Notes under the pieces: model-generated
What the model saw: only the letters and a program-made list of their open reading frames with translations
Databases searched by the model: none
What the model was told of the DNA's origin: nothing
Program-made: the position numbers and the translations under genes
In this document: piece by piece, positions 57,223-64,000 of the stretch
How the letters are laid out: each line of letters begins with the position of its first letter
Position numbering within the stretch: position 1 is the stretch's first letter
NCBI RefSeq assembly: GCF_002878395.1
Contig: NW_025860903.1
Coordinates: 151,778 to 215,777 of the forward strand
Reading direction: 5' to 3'
DNA: 64,000 bases
Source: Capsicum annuum
Lineage: Eukaryota; Streptophyta; Magnoliopsida; Solanales; Solanaceae

Positions 57223-57501
57223 ATGCCACCTCCTCGAGCTAATGCTCGCAAAAATAGTTACCAGCTACCCCAACCTGCTGACCCCCTGAATGAGAATGTG
57301 TCCCATGCTTAATTTTGGGATGTCTTTCAGGAGTTGGCCCAGGCATTGACTGCTAATATTAAGGGCAACCATCAGGCGGCTATCCCACTTCAGCAGAATG
57401 GTGATTTAGTAGTAGCTAGAATCCAAGACTTCATGATAATGAGTCCGCTAGAGTTCTTTGGGTCAAAGGCAGGTGAGGACTCGCAAATTTATTTAGATGA
57501 G
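57223..57501 (+). pseudogene. gag: gag start of element F, cut by an antisense LTR
   Basis: It opens MPPPRANARKNSYQLPQPAD and continues with NENVSHA, a TAA stop, WDVFQELAQALTAN, VARIQDFMIMSPLEFFGSK and EDSQIYLDE. These match the N-terminal gag region of C and D. The frame is broken at 57502 by an antisense Athila-type LTR fragment and does not resume in the window. Confidence 0.85.
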
Positions 57502-57679
57502 TGATAACGCTCAAATTACACTCTTGAATGGGTGTAAGTGATCGTTGTAAATATAAAACCCAACTAGGTTGGGGTCGAATCCCATAGGGAATAGGGTGTA
57601 AACTTCGATTTATTTATGAAAGATTTACTGGTAGTTTACTATTTCCGAAAGATGGGGGTTTAAGTTCACGGTGTGTTAA
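57502..57679 (-). repeat. Antisense 3' end of an Athila-type LTR
   Basis: The plus strand begins TGATAACGCTCAAATTACAC, complement of an LTR end. On the minus strand, CCCTATGGGATTCGACCCCAA and TAGTTGGGTT...ATATTTACA align with the end of the E LTR (30985-31079), with clear divergence, so it is a related family. Only ~178 bp are present because LTR-H starts at 57680. The rest probably lies beyond element H, outside the window. Confidence 0.75.
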
Positions 57680-58402
57680 TGTAATACCTCGTATGTTTCT
57701 AACCTAGGAGACGAACCATTTTTCCTATGTAAGAAACCTCCTATCCTGTGAGTAGTATTTTAGTGCATGACTTACAATGAGTATCCTAGTGATAAGATAA
57801 CTTATGATACATTAAGCATGTTCATATGAGTCACTTAAGGTAATACAAGCTTAGAGTTTTTGAATCCATCAAGTTTTAGTGTTTGATTTTGCAAGGGTCA
57901 TCTTTGAATGAGTATAACTCGATGTTAATATGGTATTTCTACATATTTCTACCCACCAAATTGTAGATAATTGAATTAGCTTTCCAAAGATACCAATTTC
58001 GTCTTAATTTAATATTCGATCGAAAAGTTATGCCTATTTTCGTGAGAGACAGTAAGGATAGGCGATTGGCTAGGCGCCGCCCAACCAAACTTAGGTGATT
58101 GGTTAGAGGCAGCCTAAGTCAGTTCCAACGCCAAAAACACTCCGTTTTGAGTTATTTTGAGGGTAATTAAGTCTTTTAACACTCCTTACACGTCCCTAGA
58201 CTTAACCCTACGAAATATATAGCTTCTAAACACATTACAACCCTATAAACATCTCAAAGCTCATCATCCAAGAGCACCATAGGAGAAAAACAACTAGGGT
58301 TGCATAATTAAGCTTGAAGATCCAATTTCAAGAAAATTCCTCCGTCAATCATCAAGAACCTCCCTTCCAAGGTATGCGTAGTGTTCATCTATGGATTCAA
58401 TT

Positions 58403-58913
58403 CGTTCATAGAGCTCAAGAATCATGCTTTTAAATGTTGTTTTGTAAACGTTTTGTGGTGATATGATTATGTACATGTTGATGATGGATGTTTAAGTTTC
58501 AATATGATATCTAAGGATGTTTTCATGTAGTATATGTGGTTGTTGGTTGAAGATCATGAATTTTGGGTGGTTTAATATAATGCAAGTATAAAATACACCT
58601 ATGCCTTANNNNNNNNNNNNNNNNNNNNNNNNNNNNNNNNNNNNNNNNNNNNNNNNNNNNNNNNNNNNNNNNNNNNNNNNNNNNNNNNNNNNNNNNNNNN
58701 NNNNNNNNCGTTCATAGAGCTCAAGAATCATGCTTTTAAATGTTGTTTTGTAAACTTTTTGTGGTGATATAAATATGTACATGTTGATGATGGATGTTTA
58801 AGTTCAATATGATATCTAAGGATGTTTTCATGAAATATATGTAGTTGTTGGTTGAAAATCATAAACTTTGGGTGGTTTAATATAATGCAAGTATAAAATA
58901 CACCTATGCCTTA
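58403..58913 (+). repeat. ~205-bp direct duplication flanking a scaffold gap
   Basis: 58403-58608 and 58709-58913 are the same segment (CGTTCATAGAGCTC...ACACCTATGCCTTA) with about ten differences, around 5 percent by eye, separated by exactly 100 N. This could be a real tandem duplication, or a misjoin of two LTR copies or haplotypes. Confidence 0.85.
58609..58708. other. Scaffold gap (100 N)
   Basis: Exactly 100 N, inside LTR-H and between near-identical flanks. Confidence 0.97.
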
Positions 58914-59183
58914 AAGAATGCATGCAAGGTGTTTGATAAAATGAATAGGATGCTAGAAATTCCTATTTACATGATTCCATGATATTCACATGACAAGTCC
59001 ATGTTAGCTATACACCTCAATATGAATTTCCATGCTAATTATGTATTCTTATGGTAGTGGCATGAAACATGTATGATGATGAAGCTATGAATTATGTATG
59101 CAAATTATATTCATGCTTTTCCTACCATGTTTGAGATGTTGAATAAATACATGAAGTTTAATATCCCCAAATCATTACAATAT

Positions 59184-59283
59184 NNNNNNNNNNNNNNNNN
59201 NNNNNNNNNNNNNNNNNNNNNNNNNNNNNNNNNNNNNNNNNNNNNNNNNNNNNNNNNNNNNNNNNNNNNNNNNNNNNNNNNNN
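59184..59283. other. Scaffold gap (100 N)
   Basis: Exactly 100 N inside LTR-H, between ATTACAATAT and TATGCTTGAATGG. The true size is unknown. Confidence 0.97.
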
Positions 59284-60832
59284 TATGCTTGAATGGTTTC
59301 CATGCCCTTGCTATGAATAGTATATGTTGTTGGAATGCCCATGATATTAGAATATGACATTTATGACTTGATTATAAGCATTCCTATTCATGATAGATAT
59401 TATGATGACCATGTACTTCATGAAATCCCCCACTCATGTATAATGGATTGTTATTGATGGTCGTGTACTCAAGAAATTCAAGTTGTGTCAGTTTCCTTCC
59501 ATCGAGTCCTGGGGGTACTTGTACCCAAAAAATATAGCTGTGTGCCTAGAGTGATGTCATGTTTTCATGATATTCTCAGTCAAGCCATGATCTATAGAAT
59601 TCAGTCAGTCATGTGACTCAGGAAAACTCAAAAATCTCAATAATCTCAGTAGTTCAAAAATCTTAGTAATCTCAGTAGTCCAGAAATCTCAGTAATCTCA
59701 GTAGTCCAGAAATCTCAGTAATTTCAGTAGTCTAGTAATCGTAGTAATCTCAGTGCTCAATAACCTCAGCAACCTCAGTATTCATAATCAATCTCAGTAA
59801 CTTCAATACTCTCAACCAGTCCTCAAAACTTAGTACATTCCATCAGTCATTGGAATCCAGTAAACTTAGTTTAGCTCTGCTAAACAATACCACTAGTATC
59901 AGTCTAGTTAATCAGTATAAGTTCAGCTAATCAGTTCAGTTCAGTTATTTAGTTCAGCTTAGTTATTCAGTTCAGTGTCCTTCAGATGGTAGTAGAAGTT
60001 AGCACCGAGTGAACCCAAGGATGGGAACTCACCCGCCAGTTCAGGGTTTGATTCTTAGTAGTCATCCTTGTGTTTCAGAACTACATAGCCAGCGTAGGTT
60101 GAGACATCTTTACCCGTCAAATTAGGGTTGATGAGGTGGATTAACTCGTTAGTTTAGGGTTCCCACCATTTTTATTGTGTACCTGCCAGTATAGGGTTCT
60201 CATAGCTGTCCTTACCAGTGGCGTGGTATTGATACCCCTCCAGTCGGGCAGAGATTGGACCCCAGCTTAGTTATTATAGAGTATTTGGGACATGTCGGTT
60301 AGATAACTTCTTCCCATAGTTTCAGTTACAATTTTTAGGACTGTCAGCTATAGCTACCTAGTCTCAATAAAGAACTCAGATAGTTCTTCAGATTTTAGTA
60401 TATCAGGACTGTCAGATATAGTCAACTCAGAAATAAAATTGAATTCAGATAATTTTCTTCAGATTTATGGACTGTCAGATATAGTCACTTATGCTATCAA
60501 TCACAAAAGTTATCAGAACTCATTCTATCAGTATTCATCTTTAGGACTGTCAGATACAGTCAATCAGACCAGTTCTTTATAATTTGAACTGTCAGAAACA
60601 ATTATTTATTTATCAGTAATGCAATATTAGTCTCTTAGTATATCAGTAATATAGTATCAGATCCATCACTTATTAGTGATTTACATATCAATATCAGTAA
60701 ACTTAGTCTTTTAGAATCTCATTATCAGTACACTCATGTTATCAATATTCAGACTCAGTAGTCTCACATTCATATCAGTCAGTATTATCCATGCATATAA
60801 CCCTTTGCATTTAGCCTACCTCACTCGTATAC

Positions 60833-60895
60833 TCAGTACATTCAGACGTACTGACGCATTTGCGCTATGGTGCTTTCTCTTATGTTACACCATAG
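60833..60895 (+). other. HP2 and HP3 stem-loops (LTR-H)
   Basis: TCAGTAC/GTACTGA (60833-60839, 60848-60854) and CTATGGTG/CACCATAG (60865-60872, 60888-60895). The HP3 loop is 15 nt rather than 7, but the stem is extended to eight pairs. Confidence 0.7.
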
Positions 60896-61321
60896 GTTCA
60901 GAGGCATGAGCTCCAAATCAGCAGTAGATTCCAAGATTAGCAATCAGAGTTAGACGTGAGTCCTCATCCTTCGAGGATATTATGATTTCATTTCTATTTC
61001 AGTTTTCACTTTATTTTAGTAGTTGGAGTTAGTTGGGGACATGTCTCATCAACTCCTTATTCAGTTCAGTTAGAGGCTTTTGGACAGATGTCAGATTAGA
61101 TGTTTAGACTTTAGTATTTATGTTCCTTTTTGGTATTATTATACTATATTTTTCAAACATGTATTAGTATTGAACCTTATGGCCTTACAGCTCATGTTTC
61201 CATATATTTTATGAGATATTATGCAGTTTACTGGTATAGATATTAGTCATGGATTAGCTTGTAGTTCTTTGGGGTCATGAGCACCGTGTAGCATTTCGGC
61301 TCAGCAAATTGGGGTGTTACA

Positions 61322-64000
61322 AACTTGGTATTAGAGCCTAAGGTTCAACAGTGTCCTAGGAAGTCTGAAAGCTGCATCAAGTAGAGTCTAGTACATGAGC
61401 GTGTTGTGCACCACACTTATGTGCAAGAGGCTATGAGATGTTTTAGGAACAGTTTCCCTTCTTTCATGTCTCAAGATCGTGCTATAGTAAGTTTCTTTAA
61501 GGAAACCATGTAAATTCATATCATGCACCCCTCATGTTCACTTTACCTTACTTTCAAGGTAATAGAAATAGTGAAGTTCAAAGTCCTAAAGATAGGGCTT
61601 TCTCAGACAGTCCCTACAGTTAGCTATAAGATTAGCAATAGACTCAAAGAGTATCCCATCAGTTCATTATTGTTCCAAGGTCGTACAAATTTTATTTATG
61701 ATCATGAGAACTCATTCTTGAACCCAAAAGTTTAGCAGTAGTAGAGTTGGGATAGTATTATTCTATTTGATCATATTATGTATTCATGGGGATTAGATCA
61801 GTAGGCTTGAACAGTACGAGCTAAACACTTAAGTTTATTGACTCAAAATTAAGCATGAAGGTGTGAATGTGATATTAGCAGTATGAGGAAACAGAATCAG
61901 ATGATGTGTTTAGTAAGACAGACATGTGTTGAACATAATGTAGGTATGTGATGGTAGATCAAGTACCTAAGCTAGGCCCTCATATTTTAGTAGTAGAGCC
62001 AGTATGTATAGAAAGTAGTAAGGGAAGACGATTCCAGACCCATTCTTATCTCAGTGCAGAGTTTTTCACTTCAGCTATCACGAAATCCACTCAGGTATTA
62101 CATATCAACTCTATGGTCATGAGCCATGCTCATGTATCTCTTTTTCCATGATCATGTATGAATTCAATTTCCACCATAAGGAGTCCCTTTTACTCTGCAG
62201 TATGAGTCATGTTCCATGAGAACAATCTATTTTCACACACTTTCCATGAGATTATATGCGCCTTCAGTTCCTAGTATAAGGGGTTCAATTCTAGCTCCCT
62301 CAGTAGTCGAATCATGTCCCACAAGTACAGAAAACTCTAGACTCAGGTCATGTAGCTCATGAATCATGTACGCATATCATGCTTTCCAGTATACTTAGCT
62401 TCCATGACTCATGCTATGCCCCTACAGATCAGATACATTTAGACTATGTTATGTATATCCTCAGTTCAGACCTTATTGGTAAATCCAAACTATTGATATT
62501 TTATTCCTCAAGTTTCAGTCATGTGCCAAGTTTAGTTTGTATCTATTCATGTTTCAGGTCCTCTTAATTTACTCTTCCAGTTAGCTCTCCTTATGGAATA
62601 GTGTAGTGATGAGCATTTGTTTAGATAAGAGAATATTGTTGCATGCTTACTTTGCACGAGGGTGTAGTTGTGAAGATAGGATTGAATGTTATGATAAATG
62701 TGCAAGTAAACGTCTAGCAAGGGGTCGTATTTAGAAGTTGGGAAAGTACAAAGTGTAAGTGTACATTTAGATCCTTGACTTATGTCAGTCCCCATAATGT
62801 AGCCATTAAAAACTCAGTTGCCAACTCAATTATAGTTTCAGTAACCAACACTCAGTAATTAGTGTTCATTCCTTGAATTCAGTACTTCTGTACTAGCTAT
62901 AGGCTTAGTTATAACATCATCTTCAGTTTAGTAACTAGATTTGAAACTCAATTCAGTTCCAGACATGCTTGACCATAGCATTCAGGTTGTTAGTACTCAG
63001 TTATCAGTGTTTCAGTACCCCAGTTTATAGAATACCTCAGATCCATGTCGTACGCTTAGTCTCACATTCGAAAATAATACAGACTTCATGAATCAATGCT
63101 CAGATACCTCATTCTAGTCAGTTAGTCCTTATCTCCTATGCATAAAACTCAAAAATCTCAGCCCAGCTATTTAGACTAAGTACAGTTTAGCTTTGTAGAT
63201 CCAGTATTCAGCTATCAGTTATTCAGTTAATTAGATAAGTTGTATTTATACACTCATGTTTAGCTCAGTTTATGTATCATGTCTCAGTTTCAGATCCTAG
63301 TTATTCAGTCATGACTTAGTTCCTAGGTGTTTTGAACATCGCCTCAATTTCCCTCGGTAGCTCATCCAAGTCAGTATTCTTTAAGGGATATAGTGTCCCA
63401 AGGGGAAGATACATCATTCCCCCAAACTTTCATGACATAAACATGCTGCTCTATTTTCTTTTGATGAATCCAGTTTGGAGAAGGGGTACTCATAAGTTAA
63501 CCCTCAAACTTTAAGTTTAGTCGTATGCCATGTTTTCAAGATTTAGTTCAGATCATGATATTTAGTATATCTACCACGTCCCAGCCTTATTTATGTTCTC
63601 ATGTTTCCGATCATGCATATGGAGTAATTAATCTCAAACTTATCGGTATTATCAGTTCAAGGTAACAATTTTCCTTAAAATTACTCGTTCTCATGTTCAT
63701 ATTTCAGTACCAAACTTGGTATTTAGTTCCATGCTTAGTTTTCAGTTCAAACTTGATGCCTTTACCATTGCATGTTCATGAGTAAGTTTAGTCATGAATT
63801 CACGCATCAGATATGCGTGATCAGCTCATCAGTACTTTCAGTCATGCATTCACGTATCATGTTAGTCATATAATCATGCATCAGATATGCATGGATTCAA
63901 CCTTTCAGTTGTGCATCAGATATGCATTCTCATTTTGAGAAAACTTACTTTACTAGAATCCTCAGTCTTATATTCATGAATCAGCTTCCCATGCATATCT
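61322..64000 (+). mobile_element. Non-coding interior of LARD-like element H (runs off the window)
   Basis: The leader (to ~61500) matches the leaders of C, D and F (TCCTAGG.AGTCT, AGTAGAGTCT, CACCACACTTATG..CAAG, CAGTTTCCCTTCTTTC). At the place where gag would start there is none, and no conserved protein is visible up to 64000. 63331-63530 matches the A interior near 10800-11000, including the first purine tract (TCCCAAGGGGAAGAT near 63397). It is therefore a gag/pol-less relative of element A with a different LTR. Short ORFs such as 61948-62151 show no conserved content. Confidence 0.72.
61326..61338 (+). promoter_or_regulatory. Primer-binding site, element H
   Basis: TGGTATTAGAGCC lies 5 bp after the LTR end. 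It has one mismatch to the tRNA-Met complement, the same T-for-C change as in element A. Confidence 0.88.

Larger units (their letters stand above)
57680..61321 (+). repeat. LTR-H (~3.6 kb with two gaps), 5' LTR of element H
   Basis: It starts TGTAATACCTCG and ends TTGGGGTGTTACA, followed by a primer site. Epsilon cassette 58048-58125; AAGGTATGC 58369-58377; HP1 TCTATGGA (58388-58395) with TTCATAGA (58405-58412), eight pairs including one wobble; core GTAGTAGAAGTTAGCACCGAG near 59992; HP2 60833-60839/60848-60854; HP3 CTATGGTG (60865-60872) with CACCATAG (60888-60895), perfect. Micro-repeats: AATCTCAGTAGTCCAGA units (59625-59760) and GGACTGTCAGATATAGTCA units (60330-60600). Some of the extra length is the duplication flanking the first gap. 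Confidence 0.87.

Overview
The window looks like repeat-rich heterochromatin of a flowering-plant nuclear genome. The evidence is stacked Ty3/gypsy LTR retrotransposons of the chromovirus (Tekay/Del-like) and Athila types, an antisense LINE fragment, and the remains of one intron-containing host gene. LTR backbone style suggests a Solanaceae-like eudicot, but that is inference from memory and not proven. No rRNA or tRNA gene, CRISPR array or intact protein-coding gene is visible. Three 100-base N runs (37026-37125, 58609-58708, 59184-59283) are scaffold gaps.

Layout. 1-13603: a chain internal-LTR-internal-LTR of a non-coding (LARD-like) element A with two LTRs of 2431 bp, interrupted at 5048-9674 by a rearranged LTR (family B) carrying an inverted LTR piece. 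13604-14844: non-LTR DNA with a degenerate tandem repeat and an exon-like ORF on the minus strand. 14845-24783: chromovirus C (LTR plus broken gag), interrupted by antisense, truncated chromovirus R, whose LTR carries a solo LTR (B') with a near-perfect target-site duplication. 24784-27322: at least six minus-strand exons of an unrecognised host gene, phase-coherent but with premature stops. 27999-50187: chromovirus D with target duplication ATACT, split in its 5' LTR by a 12.75-kb Athila-type element E (29868-42622, target duplication GAGTC). 50193-51403: spacer with an antisense LINE reverse-transcriptase tail. 51404-57501: LTR and gag start of chromovirus F, whose LTR holds solo LTR G (duplication GACTC). 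57502-57679: antisense Athila-type LTR end. 57680-64000: LTR and non-coding internal region of LARD-like element H, running off the window.

How the parts work together. The autonomous elements (C, D, F, R; E separately) encoded gag, protease, reverse transcriptase, RNase H and integrase, all now broken. A and H keep only cis signals (LTR, primer site, polypurine tract) and were presumably mobilised in trans.

The most notable signal is not protein-coding. The chromoviral and LARD LTR families, though diverged in sequence, share an ordered set of elements: (i) a family-specific, hairpin-rich cassette; (ii) a splice-donor-like AAGGTATGT followed at once by a stem-loop (HP1); (iii) a core GGGAGTAG...AGCACCGAG; (iv) two more stem-loops (HP2, HP3) about 350-500 bp before the LTR end. 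Stems of HP1 and HP3 are kept by compensatory changes between families, and the cassettes appear to be exchanged between backbones.
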